A DNA stretch of 64,000 nucleotides. It comes from Vigna angularis (lineage: Eukaryota; Streptophyta; Magnoliopsida; Fabales; Fabaceae). Under the pieces are notes generated by a model, which did no database searches, was not told the DNA's origin, and saw only the letters and a list, made by a program, of their open reading frames with translations. Position 1 is the stretch's first letter; every line of letters begins with the position of its first letter. Shown here piece after piece: positions 1 to 11,790 of the stretch. Where the stretch lies: the NCBI RefSeq assembly GCF_016808095.1, contig NC_068974.1, positions 31,790,825 through 31,854,824 of the forward strand. The letters are read 5' to 3'. Both the position numbers and the translations under genes were made by a program.

Positions 1-966
1 TTCAGCACAAATGGAGCAAGAACCAGATTCGCAATCACATTCGAAATTTTCAGAAAACTGTGTTAAATCAAAGTTTAGTCCTAACTCTATAAAGTCATCA
101 GAATGCACATTTTCTCTTTCAAAATCAATATTGACGCTACTTTCACCAATGGGTTCAATGGCTGACACTGAATTAAAAATTTTAGAATGGTCAATCAATT
201 TTGTATCAGTATCAGTCATAAACCCTATAGAATCAGTGTGCGTCAAATCACATGCATTTGAATGTGTCTGCAAATCGAGTAAAGTAATTGAAATATCAGG
301 TTCAGAATAAACCTGTTTTTGCTCATTTAAAAGTTCTTTACCAATCTCTAAGTCATCAGATGCGTCCTTAGGGCTATCAGTATCAGAATCCAGAACAGGC
401 TGCTCAGGTTCTTCCTTTGCTACCTCAATTAGACTTTCATCAGCCAGCTTGCAGAGCAACTTCCTCGCTTCTGTTGGGGTTATATCCATCAAACATCCAC
501 CAGAAGCTACATCCACAAGTATCCTTTCACTGTCGAGGAGCCCTTCATAAAAATAAATCAAGAGCAAATGCTCTGGAATTTGGTGGTTTGGACAAGTTGT
601 GCAGAGCCTGTTAAACCTTTCCCAATAATCTGCCAGGCTTTCTTCTTGAAACTGCTCAATGGCAGTGATCTTCATCCTAATGCTGGTCACCTTTGCTGCT
701 GGAAAGAACTTGTCGAAGAATTTTTGTTTTGTTTCCTGCCAACTATTAAAAGGATACTGGTATATGAACCAGTCTCTTGCTTCATCTTGAAGGGACATGG
801 GAAACATTTTTATCAACATTGTCTCTTTTGAAACATCAGCAGGCCTCATAGATAAACACACCAAACAAAACTCCTTGAGGTGCCTGTATGGATCTTCATG
901 TGCCAACCCATGGAATTTGGGAAGACTCTTGACTAGCTCATACATCCAGTCTTGAGAATCTGTCAT
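1..966 (-). CDS. Retrotransposon gag (Ty3/gypsy), 3' part beyond window
   Basis: An open frame of 322 codons runs from an ATG at 966-964 to the window edge with no internal stop. The start region reads MTDSQDWMYELVKSLPKFHG. The central part is a classic plant retrotransposon gag core: residues about 40-130 carry SLQDEARDWF, then FFDKFFPAAK, then QEESLADYWERFNRLC. This is the capsid domain of Ty3/gypsy elements of the Athila/Tat type. After it comes an acidic tail, and near the window edge a cysteine-rich stretch (CDCESGSCSIC). That stretch does not match a canonical CCHC knuckle. In the same frame upstream of the ATG the coding look continues for a few codons (VEEEVQV), then meets a TGA. The original start may therefore lie further upstream and the TGA may be a disabling mutation. 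Family assignment rests on motif recognition and the neighbouring tRNA-Asp primer site. Confidence 0.85.
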   Translation of the reverse strand, partial: MTDSQDWMYELVKSLPKFHGLAHEDPYRHLKEFCLVCLSMRPADVSKETMLIKMFPMSLQDEARDWFIYQYPFNSWQETKQKFFDKFFPAAKVTSIRMKITAIEQFQEESLADYWERFNRLCTTCPNHQIPEHLLLIYFYEGLLDSERILVDVASGGCLMDITPTEARKLLCKLADESLIEVAKEEPEQPVLDSDTDSPKDASDDLEIGKELLNEQKQVYSEPDISITLLDLQTHSNACDLTHTDSIGFMTDTDTKLIDHSKIFNSVSAIEPIGESSVNIDFERENVHSDDFIELGLNFDLTQFSENFECDCESGSCSICAE

Positions 967-1532
967 CTCCTCTAGTGTAGTGCAAAACCTATCTCAGACT
1001 TGGACTTCCTCTTCAACAAAGATTAAACCAAACATATAGCAACATAACATGGGGAAAACCAATACTTACATTAATTGAAACTTCCAAAAACAACAACTAA
1101 ATGCACAAAATAATAATAAAAAAAATGATAAAAAAAAATCTAAACACACAAAAATTGATAAAAGAAGTAAACCCAAACAAGACTAACTAAACATCCTAAA
1201 ACGCATCACACAACACATACTAACACAACAAAATTAAACATGCTACACGCACAAACAAGACAAAATTTTTTTTTTTAAACAACAGCTCAATACAAAATAC
1301 AACCAACAAAAAAAAAATATAAAAGACAAAACATATATTACCACCACATAATAAAAAAAAACAGTAAAAATATAAAACAAGAACCTGGAACTGAAGTGAC
1401 AACGCCGCCAAAATTTGCTAAGGTGTCGTTGTCGCCTACAAAAATATACAAGACAAAACACACCAAACACACATATTAACAGAACAAAAATTTACACAAC
1501 AAAAATCTAAAACCAAACCTAAATTGATTGGA
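967..1532 (-). other. Untranslated leader of the gypsy element
   Basis: This stretch lies between the primer-binding site and gag of the minus-strand element. On the plus strand it is very A-rich, with many short A runs and CAAAC/ACACA repeats. I see no conserved frame; the short open frames here are phenylalanine/leucine-rich by-products of the T-rich minus strand. In such elements the leader carries packaging signals, but nothing specific can be named. Confidence 0.5.
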
Positions 1533-1549
1533 CCCCGGCAACGGCGCCA
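1533..1549 (-). other. Primer-binding site complementary to tRNA-Asp
   Basis: The plus strand reads CCCCGGCAACGGCGCCA, which equals the last 17 bases of plant tRNA-Asp(GUC) including CCA. The minus strand is therefore the primer-binding site used to start reverse transcription. It lies five bases from a TG dinucleotide at 1555, taken as the LTR edge. tRNA-Asp priming is usual for Athila-type elements. Confidence 0.85.
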
Positions 1550-1554
1550 AAATT

Positions 1555-4130
1555 TGATGCGGGCGTCGCGACCCGTCAAATTTGATGTGCAATTAAGAGT
1601 GCAGTATAGCTAGGATGTGACTCCTAGGTCGTCTCTCAAGGACCAATTTGTGTCGGTTCAGTCTGAGATTTTTTTACACGAAGTGGGGGGGGGATTGGTG
1701 AAAGTGTTTTAGTGACTAGAAATGAACTAAATTAAAACATGAAATTAAACACAAGAGACTTAATTAAAAACGCTGAAAGATAAGTGGGAAGCATGAAGAC
1801 CGAACGGTCTTAAGGTGAGACCGAACGGTCTTAAGGTGAGACCGAACGGTGTAAAGGAAAAATCGAGCGGCATGCAGTAATTAAAGATGAACAGTGCAAC
1901 AGCAGAAAAGCATAGGAAAATGTAAACAGAACGTTCTTGAGCGAGCGGTAATAACATTGAGATCGAACGACCTCCGAAAATTGAAATGAGCGAACAGTCG
2001 CTAATATAAAAGACCGAATGGTCTAAATTAAAGACCGAACGGTGCACATTGCACAGAAGTAAAAACTGACCGAGCGGTAAGGTAAAGGCCGAACGGTCCT
2101 ACAAGTGACCGAACGTAGACGTAAGTATAAATGAAGGAGCCGTTCGATCTCTAACAGACCGAACGGTATGAACATTTAGAACGAGTGGTCTCTAAACAAC
2201 AAGCATGAACAGGGACAAGCCGAACGTCACAGAGCAAATAAAAACAGATCAAAGGTGGACGAACGATCTCTAACAGTGACATTAGAGACCGAACGGTTTT
2301 GCACCTAGGCGAACGTTAAGAAAACAGCAAATGAAAATTGTGGAAAACAGTCAGGCCGAACGGTTCTAAGAGTAACCGAACGGTATGAAGACAACAACGA
2401 ACGCTCACAGAAAACAGCTAAACGGTAATTAAGCAGAAGGTAAGGGCCGAACGTCCCTACAGATTACCGAACGGTATGAACATGACCGAGCGGTCTTTAA
2501 ACAAGCACGAATACCCAAGCCGAACGGTTTTGACCGAACGGTAGACGTACGCGTAAATGAATGAGCCGTTCGGTCTCTAACAGACCGAACGGTATGACAG
2601 TAAGATCAGAAACAGTGGACGTGCAGACAACATAAACGAACGTAAAAATTAAATTCAACACAGATTAAATTGCAACATTTAAATGACATCATTGAATAAA
2701 ATAGTAAAATAAAATTGACATTTTAGTGACAGAAAATTAAATCAACTCATACATTGAAATTAAATTCATTACAACATTGAAAATAAAATTCAAACCGTAC
2801 ACCACAGATTGTTAAACGTCTACTGTGCCAATCACCTACCGCCGTCTGTCCACTGTTCCACTGATCTCCTCCACGGCCCTCTCTCTCCTCTCATACATCA
2901 CTCTACACTCCACTGCTATTACATTTTACTGAAATTCAAATTAGTCTCTGAAGTTGCCTACACTATTGGAATGAGAATCTGGAGCTATATGGAAGAAAGG
3001 AACTCTCCCAGGCCCCTCTCTCCCAATTCAGAGTAGCGTTCCCCTTTTAAGTCCGTGTGTTTCCCACCTTTCTTCCAATAGGTGCCAAAAATAAAGCAAA
3101 GATGGCCCTCCACTTTGTGGTGTTCGTTTCCAGCCCACGATTCACGTGAATTCCCTCTAGCTTTCTATTCCAAATTGCTGTAGCTTCCTCTACTGTCATG
3201 CCCGTGAGCTACTCTTTCTTCCACCCAATGAATCACGTTATGCTTCAACAACTCAGCACTTGGTGAACCATTTTACCTCTTCCAACGCTGCATGTTGCTG
3301 CTTCAATACGTCCCTATTCCAGCCTCTTGCTCACGGCTGCTTGTTCCTTCACTCTGCTGTACTCTCTTTTCATGCTTCATTCCAACCGGCCGTGACTTGC
3401 TTTCTTCATCTGGATGGTGCTACTACTGAGAAGCTCCTGGAAAGCTTGCATGGATGGGAGTTGTTGGTGCTGTTGGATGAAAACCGAGAGGTCTCCTTGA
3501 AGCCAAACCCATGTGCTGGACGTGTATGTGCTTGCTGGAGTTGTGAAGGCTGCTGGATTATGCAGGTCGGATGACTTCCTCCTTCACATGTTACACCTAA
3601 GCTGTGAACCTCATTCTCTACTCAAGCACCGTGCTCTCTTCTTCTCCATCTCAGCTGGACTTCCATGTTTCTCAATCTGACGTGAAGATGGTGCTGGTCC
3701 GTGAAGGTCCTTGGACAGCCATCCATGCATCCATTTCTTCCAGCTGCTGCCATGTACCGTGAGATTTCCACCTTCTTTTCTGGAAACGTGAACAGCTGTG
3801 TGGCTGCTACTGCTGCCCGAGACTTGTTACTGGCTTGGGCAGGCAATCCTTCACTTCTTGTGTCATCTTTGAGAATAACATTCCTTAGTGGAGCCCATAC
3901 TTTTGTCTCATGCAGATTGGATTTGTATGTTAATTCTCATGAATTTTTTTGGCAAGCCATCAACAACCAAAACCGTAAGCTGCTGTATTGCTTCAAGGAT
4001 TTTTCAACGTGGTGGCCCCCTTCTCTTTGACTCCATGTGCTGCTTGATGAGATGCTTTTCTACTTTTCAGAATTATTTTCCATATGACAAGTAGAATAAC
4101 CGTGAGTGGTGGCTCTGGAAAACCGTGACA
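1555..4130 (-). mobile_element. 5' LTR of minus-strand gypsy element (outer limit tentative)
   Basis: The sequence abutting the primer-binding site must be the 5' LTR of the element whose gag is at 1-966. The inner edge (TGATGCGGGCG on plus, ending CGCATCA on minus) is well placed. The outer edge is a guess at a TGACA/TGTCA boundary near 4130, because the partner LTR lies outside the window. The LTR has three zones: a short unique segment, a CCGAACG motif array (1795-2645), and a C/T-rich stretch around 2800-4080 with several 60-110 codon open frames. None of those resembles a known protein. If the outer edge is right the LTR is about 2.6 kb. Confidence 0.55.
1795..2645. repeat. CCGAACGG motif array inside LTR
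   Basis: About thirty irregularly spaced copies of a 7-12 base motif centred on CCGAACG (mostly GACCGAACGGT) occur within 850 bases of otherwise AT-rich sequence. Variants include CCGAGCGG and CGAACGTC. A few copies are inverted. Two of these form a dyad, GAGCCGTTCG followed 12 bases later by CGAACGGT, that is present twice (2138-2171 and 2562-2596). The two dyads sit in a longer duplicated block at about 2107-2171 and 2532-2596, which implies a higher-order unit near 425 bases. Spacing is not constant, so this is not a simple satellite. Confidence 0.8.
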
Positions 4131-4724
4131 CCACTTCTCCAATTACAAACAAAATATTCCACTCCTAAGTTTCCACATAAACACACACAATAAATCAATG
4201 CAACGCAGCTTCTTATTCAAGTAAATAACACAGTGTACAAATGAATTTTCTTTTGAATGTCCCAAATTGTATTTCCAAAATTTCCCTGCACTTACTAATG
4301 TAAATAATTAACTCAAATAATTCAAATTAATTAAAATAAGAATTTCTGGTCAAATTAAGCACAATTAGCAAAAACAGAAAAATATCAAACATTTAAGCAC
4401 AATTCCCCGATTAATTCTAGCACAATAAACTAAGTGAAGTGAATAAAATATTGACTCATCAAAAATACATCCACAGAATCTCTCCATCAGATTTCTGAAA
4501 TTACACCATACTCATAATATTCAAATTCATCAACCAATTCATAATGTAATACAAAAATTGTATGATATTTCTTAACCAAATCCATTACCATATTTGTAAT
4601 TATGTTATACTACATGTTTTTAAATCAATGTTTCAATCACACATGATTTCACTTTCTATTTCATCAAACAGATAGGTCTCAACGAAATGCATCATACACA
4701 GTTAAACCACATCTCGGTAAATAT
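4131..4724. other. AT-rich intergenic stretch
   Basis: I see no coding frame, RNA gene or clear repeat boundary in this stretch. It separates the gypsy LTR from the 42-base tandem array. Confidence 0.5.
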
Positions 4725-5059
4725 CTTAAAACAACTCAGTTAAGGTCATTCACAACTTGGTCAAAGTTGGACACAATTTGGTTAAGATATAGAAACAGGT
4801 CGATCAAGGTTAGATACAACTCGACTAGGTCTGAAAATAGGTCGGCCAAGGTTGGATATAACTTAGTCAAGTATTAAAATAGGTTGACCGAGGTTGGGTA
4901 TAGCTCGACCAAGTTTGAAAACAGGTCGACTGAGATCGGATCGGCAAGGTTTGAGAACAGGTCGACCGAGATCGGATAAAGATCAACCAAGTTTAAAAAT
5001 AGGTCGACTCAGGTCCATATAGCTTAGTCGAGTGTGAAAATAGGTCAATCGAGGTCAGG
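4725..5059. repeat. 42-base tandem array, left part
   Basis: Degenerate head-to-tail copies of a unit of roughly 42 bases, containing AGGTCGACCGAGGTTGG and AACTCGACCAAGTTTGAAAA. The copies diverge at many positions but keep register. The array resumes at 6374 after the solo LTR, so the two blocks were one array before the insertion. The unit has a GTCGAC core and no coding potential. Confidence 0.8.
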
Positions 5060-5064
5060 TATAA

Positions 5065-6368
5065 TGTTGGTGGTTCGACAAGTATACCGAATCGTTCAAG
5101 TAATAAAACCGGTAAGACCGGGTATCGTTTCCCAAGGGACTCGTGTCCTAGAAAATCGTATAATCTCTAACTAATTTAGACTCAAGAAAGATTCCATATT
5201 TTTGGAGTTTTAGGCGATCAAAGTAAAGATAAAACATAAATGGTAAAAGTGATCTTTGATAACGCAAACACTTAGGAATGGAAAGATTAGAAATGATATG
5301 GAATGATATTGTTGGGGGATGATTTCACCTACTTCACTCTTATGTATAGAAAATCACTTCCTCTTCATTAATTAGCCAATGTCAATCTTCTAATTTACTC
5401 AAACCCAATCCCTTGGTAGAGAGAGCCTAGACTTACTTCTTAAACTTCAATCCCTTGGAAAACCTAACAAGTTCATCCGCTTTAAGAATTGAGATTCAAG
5501 ACAACCAAAGGTCCTAGTTCTATCCCTAGATACAATTTCCTTTAGGTGTTTAATCCAGTTCTAGATTCACCCAATATTTCCCAATATCAAGCAAACCCTA
5601 AAATCATGATATGGTTGAATTACTCATACAAGCTTTAAGTGGAGGAATTAAACACTAATAATCAATGAAAGAGACATATAATCATTCAAAACAACTGTAA
5701 TTACATAAGAGATTCGTGGTTACATCAATCCCCAACAAGAATGAAACTAGCTCTCCATGAATGGAGAGCTTGAGCTTACAATAATGGTGGAAATGGAAGA
5801 AGGAGGAAGACCCAAGGATGAAGAAGGACTGTTCCCACAGCTCTTAGCTCGCCTCTGGACGCTCCAATTGAGAGAATCTGTGTCTGGGTTGCCAAAGATG
5901 TCAAAGCCCTTCTAATTTGGGGTTAAATAAACCCAATCTGCCAAATCAGCAGCAGGCGCGCTTGAGACCGCGCTCCAGCGCGCGAAAATAGGAAAAAGGG
6001 CGCTCCAGCGCCCTTTTGTAGGGGGCGCTCCAGCTAGCTCCAGTCCTGGTGCAGGCTAGCTCTAGCGCCCATGGAAAAAGGGCGCTCCAGCTAACTTTTA
6101 CCAAATTCTGGTTCTTCATATTTTTGTTGTTTTTGCTGTTTTCTTGTTTTCTCTGGTTCCAGCACTCTTCATTTGATGCAGAGACTTCTTCCAACTAATT
6201 CACTTGTATAAATGAAGGGGTTAATGATCAATTTATCTAATTAAAGCTTAAGATGAAACCACTTCTTAAACTAAATGAAAACTAGGATTTACAAGGCAAA
6301 AAGGATGAGAATGAGTTGATATTTTCTCTAATTCAATACTGAATTCATAGTAAAATATGCCACTATCA
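5065..6368 (-). mobile_element. Solo LTR, 1.3 kb, TATAA target duplication
   Basis: The block begins TGTTGG and ends CACTATCA on plus (TGATAGTG...CAACA on minus). It is flanked on both sides by the identical pentamer TATAA (5060-5064 and 6369-6373). A near-identical 1.3-kb copy is at 38271-39599, where a tRNA-Asp primer-binding site abuts one end. That makes both blocks LTRs and sets the orientation as minus. No internal region or second LTR is present here, so this is a solo LTR, the usual product of recombination between the two LTRs. Its centre (5955-6100) carries repeated GCGCTCCAGCGCCC-type GC-rich hairpin-like words. Confidence 0.9.
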
Positions 6369-6373
6369 TATAA

Positions 6374-6850
6374 CTCGGCCAGGTCCAAAAACATTTTGAC
6401 TAGTGTCTTGATAAGGTTGACCGAGTTAAGATACAACTCAATCAAGGTTGAAAAACAATTCGTCTAGGATCTTAATAAGGTTGGCCGAGGTTGGATATAA
6501 CTTAGTCAAGTATGAAAATAGGTTGTCTGAGGTTGGGTATAGCTCGACCAAGTTTGAATTTAGGTCGATCGAGATTGGATACAGGTCGACCAAGTCTGAA
6601 AATAGGTCGACTGAGGTCAATATAGCTTAGTCGGGTATGAAAATAGGTCGACCGAGGTCAAGTATGACTCGGGCAGATCCAAAAATATTTTGACTAGTGT
6701 CTTGATAAGGTCGACTGAGTTAAGATACCACTCGATCAAGCTTAAAAAATAATTCGTCCAAGATCTTAATAAGGTTGGTCGAGGTCAGATACAACTCGAC
6801 CAAGTTTGAAAATAGGTCGACCGATAGGATATAACTCGATTAATGTTTGA
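6374..6850. repeat. 42-base tandem array, right part
   Basis: Continuation of the array interrupted by the solo LTR. It has the same unit, with AGGTCGACCGAGGT and CTCGACCAAGT, and the copies are similarly degenerate. The array ends near 6850, where the sequence becomes ordinary AT-rich DNA. Confidence 0.8.
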
Positions 6851-9800
6851 GAACAAGTCAAGGTCTAGAACATCTCAGACAAGAAGAGACACTCGTACCA
6901 AGTTTACTAAAACATGATATTATTATACTTTCTTAAAATAATCTACTTTTAATAAAAAAAAAATTAAGTTAGCTCTCCTTACTAACATCAATACCGAACT
7001 TTTCAACATGTTCAGAAAGAGAAAGAGAAAGAGAAGGGTTAACCCTTTACCTTTTCTCACTACTTTCTTCACCAACTCAACCATACAATTACTATCTGAG
7101 CTATCCTATTTATGTTTGATTTATTTACCATTTTTATAGATTTTTATAGCATGTTATTTTCCACCTTACTAAATTAATAAAATAAAACATCATAACTAAG
7201 ATTCAAACCAAAAACCTTGTCATTCAACACAAAACTTATAATCAAACAAATCATCACAATATTTTAACATAATAATAAAATGTAAAATACATTATTATTT
7301 ATTTATTTTTTCTAATGTAAATATTTTTTTTCATGAGTCACATTTCACTTCAACAATATTAGTTATAACTTCTGAATTGCAACTTTGTTTAAAAGTATAT
7401 TTGGAAAGCTTTCGAAAATCCTTAAAAGTAGATTATAGTGTAACGTGATTCCTTTAATAAATCGTTTTATAATCAGACACAAATCAATTACTTAAAACCG
7501 ATTATTTCAAACTTAACCAAACTAAAATGTAGTAATTAATAAAAAATTTGTTGTGTTTCTGTATGAACAAAACACGCACAATCGCTTCTACTATTTGATT
7601 CCGCGTTTCCCTTTGCCTAATACATAACGTAGTAACGTATCTATGACTAAGTAATGATGTAACGTCTGAAAATGATTAAAGTACGTAGTATGCGGAAATT
7701 TACAATTTTTACACCTTTCAAATAAGTGGTTTTTTATAAACAAATGATAAAGATTTGACCATTAGTTTCGTAGCTAGTGTAAACCGAACTGTTAACATTA
7801 GATGATAAAATAATCAAGAATATCTAGTTAAAGATATTGATAAGCATGTTATAAACAACAACCAAATTTTTAAGTAAATCTGTTTATATTTTATTATGGC
7901 AATATTTTATTGGACTTATGTCAGCTTAACATCTATGAGACAACTTATAAATAGAAAGTCAGGATCACGTGTGAAATACGTTCCATTCATAATCTATTCA
8001 CATTCACACTTCATAACATCCAATTCACACTTCATAACATCCAAACATTCAATGAGAATCCTTCTCAAGAGCCGCGTTGGTCCCGCAAAATCTACCAAAA
8101 CAGTTTCTATATTTCTTTAGTCAAATTTTCCTCACTAAAGAGTAGGCAAACGTGACAGCAAAGTATACCCAACAATTATTTTTTAATGAATTTGGACTCT
8201 GATGAGAATACAGATAAATTTTGTAATGGATGAGAAAATAGACTTTACTATGTGGTATATAAAATATCGCATATGTTAAACATAGATTAATTTATTATAT
8301 GATAATTTAAAAATTTTAAGTTGATGAAAAAAATAATATCGAAACTTAAAAAAAAGTAGAATGGATAAGAATTAATGTGATATTTTTAATTCTTAAATTT
8401 ACTATGTAATATATAAAATATAAAGTTAATAATTATCAAATTTTAATTTTTATATATTATATTTTGTTAAATAAAAAATATTTGTTTAAATAATTATCTT
8501 ACTTATAAATAAATCAATTTATTAAATAAATTACTTTGCGAATAAAATCAAAAGTTTTCAAATTAAATGTAAAAGGTGCATATCATACCAACTCAATTTT
8601 TCTTCTCTCAAGAATTTTACAAAACTCTTTATATTAAGTTACAGTATTATAATAGTAAAATATTATTAATTTTGTCAATATTCAAATTTTGACCTACTTT
8701 TAAATCATATATTTGTTTTCAATCCAAAACTTTACATAAAATATCATTTATATTTTAGTTGGACAAATTAATGCGTTCTAATAAAAGCGGGATTCAGGAA
8801 ATGCAATGTGCACCTACGGTACCCTCATAATGAATATAAACTGAAGGTCAAACATTCGGCATCTGGAATTGAAAAATAATTAAGAAAACATATTCAAAAT
8901 ATACTTTAATGAATAAGCACTCTAATGGCGAGAAAAATGACCGAGGAAATTGTTTAAAAAAATGTAAGAGTGTGAATGTAAAATTTTAAACTAGATTAAC
9001 ATAAATAAGTTTAATAATTTGAATAAATAAATAAATATAATTTTTTAAGATTTTAAACATAATATAATATGAAATTTATTCTGATTTTAAGTTTGAAAGA
9101 ATATTGAGTGACATAGTTCAGCTTAATCAAAGAAAAATGCTTAATCATATTTAGTAAAAAGTTTAAAGCACTAAATGTACGATTATCAACTTTATTGTGG
9201 ACGTTATTATTTAAATTTTAAGTTCAAAAAACATATAAAAATATTTAAACTGTCTTATACCTTCTAAATTAGATGAGACTATTATTAAAGACAGTACAAA
9301 CTAAATTTATTTAAGTAATAATATTTTATTATTGAAAGTTTCTTTGTAATTTTAAAATTTAATTATTGTTGGTGGTCCCATTTACAGATCTCACACATAA
9401 TTCAATTTTTATGTTACAGTCTGGCCTTGCCGGCTGTGTCAGAAACCAAACAAGATGCAGGTCATAAATTCATATTTTCATTTCACTATTTTACTTTCTT
9501 TTGAAAAAGATGATATATAAAACTGTGACTCGTTTCATCATCATAATCACTTCATTAGATATTTCGTATTAACAGCAACAGATTTAGACAAGAACATGCA
9601 CTTTCCTTAACAGATATATAGCAGTGAAGAAAAATTACAAAGAACTATAATGTTACAGTTTGACACATTTATAAGCACTAAAATATGTGTAAGAGAAGAG
9701 AAGAAAAATAGAAACCTAAAAACAGTTTTCTGATTAGCAAAATACATATATAAAAAGGTAACATAAGTTGACAAAAGAAATACAGTATTAATCAGCTTTC

Positions 9801-9962
9801 ATACCAGGAAATTAACTTTCCTCACAAACTATATAATACACTGCATATATACCACAACTATTTGTGGCATAATATCTTTCACACTACATATGATATCACA
9901 TCTATAATCATATGTTACAATAAAGTGACTTTAAATCACCTGAATTCTTCAACACATGATCA
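6851..9962. other. AT-rich intergenic DNA
   Basis: No supportable gene here. The longest open frame (7896-8120) has no recognisable content and includes a duplicated 20-base segment at about 8000-8040. The last few hundred bases (about 9600-9960) are probably the 3' flank of the Ole e 1-like gene, which ends at 9963 on the minus strand. Confidence 0.5.
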
Positions 9963-11295
9963 TCAAGGTATCCCAATGATAGGGAAGAAAGGAACATAGT
10001 AGCTACTTGGTGCCAAACCCCACTCTGGGGGAAGAGGAAGATCCACAGTTTTGGATGAACCAACCTGTTTTCCACTCTTGCAGTTTGTTCTTGGGGGGCA
10101 TGATGTTCTGAAACTGAGAGGGGTGGAGATGGTGTAGCTGTTATACTCTTTGCCCTTGATAATCTGGGATATCTGGTCCTTCCCTGAGGCATAAAGCTGA
10201 ACTGCTCCACCAAGGACTTTTGCAAAGCAACTCCTTTTGTCTGAAGGAAGGTTAGCTTTGAAGGAGCCATCATTTTCTGTAGTAGCCACAACCAGTTTTT
10301 TCACACCATCACACTTCACTGAAACCTTAACATCTAAAACAATAAACAAGTATATAGAATATTAAGACACACAACTCAAATAGGTATAATTTTGTCTTTC
10401 TATGTGATAAAAGACTTTAATATAATTGCATTACATGGACCAAGATCTTAAATAAATAATTGAAATCCTGGGCTTAAATCTAATTTAACATGATAAAATC
10501 AGTTTATAAAATAAAATTTACACAGATAAATCTTATTTTTAGTCACGTAAAATCTTCGATACCTTTTACATATATTTTGTTTGTAATTAATTTTATTTTT
10601 AATCGATATAAGACTTTTAATTCTCTTTGTATATATTTTGTTTGTAATGATTAAATAAATTTTAAATATAATTCAATTTTATAAAATAAATTTATGGTTA
10701 ATTTTATATATTTTATTTGTAATGATTAAATAAATTTTAAATATAATTCAATTTTATAAAATAAATTTATGATTAATTTTATATAATGTAAATTGACTTT
10801 ATATTAATAATTAAGGTAAGACTTTCAACAACGATAATATATAAAAAAAACTTAAAAGGTAACTTAAAAAAAAAAATTGGAAGAAAGGGTAAAAGAAATT
10901 GTAAGTTTAATTTTTGTACTAATACTTGAGAGTTTTTAGATTAATTTGATGAAAGAAATGATGAGTTTCAACTTAAGAGTAGAGAGTGTGGATAATACTT
11001 AAGAGTAGAGAGTGTGGATAATATGCATGAGATTTAAGGTTATCATATTAAAAGAAAATGAAAAAAACAAAGACGTGCTATTTGGCTAAGAAATAGAGCA
11101 ATGGATATAATGAAGATTTGTTTAGATTAAACTAAAGCAAGATGATGGAAGAAAAGTTGGCAAACCAGATAAGTGATAGTTAAGAGTGCAGTCAACGCAG
11201 GAAACTTTGCCCTGTAGCGTTTGGGATGTTGAGGGTTGAATTATAGCTAGGGCAAACACAAGGAGAAGAACTGTAATAAGTTGAAGACTGGCCAT
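9963..11295 (-). CDS. Ole e 1/extensin-like secreted protein, two exons
   Basis: Exon 1 is 11295-11166 and exon 2 is 10333-9963; together they encode 166 residues. Exon 1 starts MASLQLITVLLLVFALAI, a clear signal peptide. It is followed by the family hallmark GKVSCVDCTLNYHLS. The donor follows CACTTATCTG and the acceptor is TTTTAG; the join is in phase 1 and completes an Asp codon. Exon 2 continues with VKVSVKCDGVKKLVVATTE and DGSFKANLPSD, then spaced cysteines, and ends in a proline-rich tail (DLPLPPEWGLAPSSYYVPF). These are features of the pollen Ole e 1 domain family, small extracellular proteins linked to cell wall and pollen or root growth. Length, cysteine pattern and intron position suit the family. 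Nothing is broken. The precise biological role is unknown. Confidence 0.9.
10630..10785. repeat. 75-base tandem duplication in intron
   Basis: Two nearly identical copies of a 75-base AT-rich unit containing GTAATGATTAAATAAATTTT lie head to tail in the intron of the Ole e 1-like gene. High identity suggests a recent slip or unequal exchange. A second small duplication (AAGAGTAGAGAGTGTGGATA, twice) lies at about 10973-11022 in the same intron. Confidence 0.8.
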
Positions 11296-11690
11296 TATGG
11301 AAAGAAGAAGAAGGTGACAAAATATAAGGAAGAAAGGGAAAGGAAAAGTGAAGAGAAAGTGATAAGTTTGGAGCTTATAAATAGAAGAAACAATGAAGTG
11401 AGGACATTAAATGTAAGGGGTCCTTTGCTGATATTAGTAGTTGGTGTCAACAGAGTGTAGTTAAGATACCTTTCATAGAGGTTATCAACATATGACAACA
11501 CCTATAGTACTTATAGTGTGCACTGGAATGGAACTTCAAATATATATTTAGAGCCAAAACAAAAAATACAAGTTTATAGATTATATGATATGATAGGAAG
11601 AGACGGATAAATAAATAAAAATTAAATGTATTTTTATTTTTTTAATTTAAATATAGATGTTAAATTAAAATTTGTTTTTATTTAAAATTT

Positions 11691-11790
<100 letters not shown>

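Noticed and set aside
1533..1549. Possible tRNA-Asp gene because of the matching 3' end.
   Set aside because: Only the last 17 bases match and no cloverleaf precedes them; it is the primer-binding site of a retroelement, as at 38245-38264.
2809..3036. Possible small protein starting MLNVYCANHLPPSVH.
   Set aside because: C/T-rich LTR sequence; no homology signal and no supporting context.
3260..4030. Plus-strand frames of 104 and 109 codons.
   Set aside because: They lie within the proposed gypsy LTR, have no recognisable content, and overlap in different frames.
4725..6850. Possible CRISPR-like or centromeric satellite because of the spaced repeats.
   Set aside because: The units are degenerate and contiguous with no unique spacers, the total is under 1 kb, and the genome is eukaryotic.
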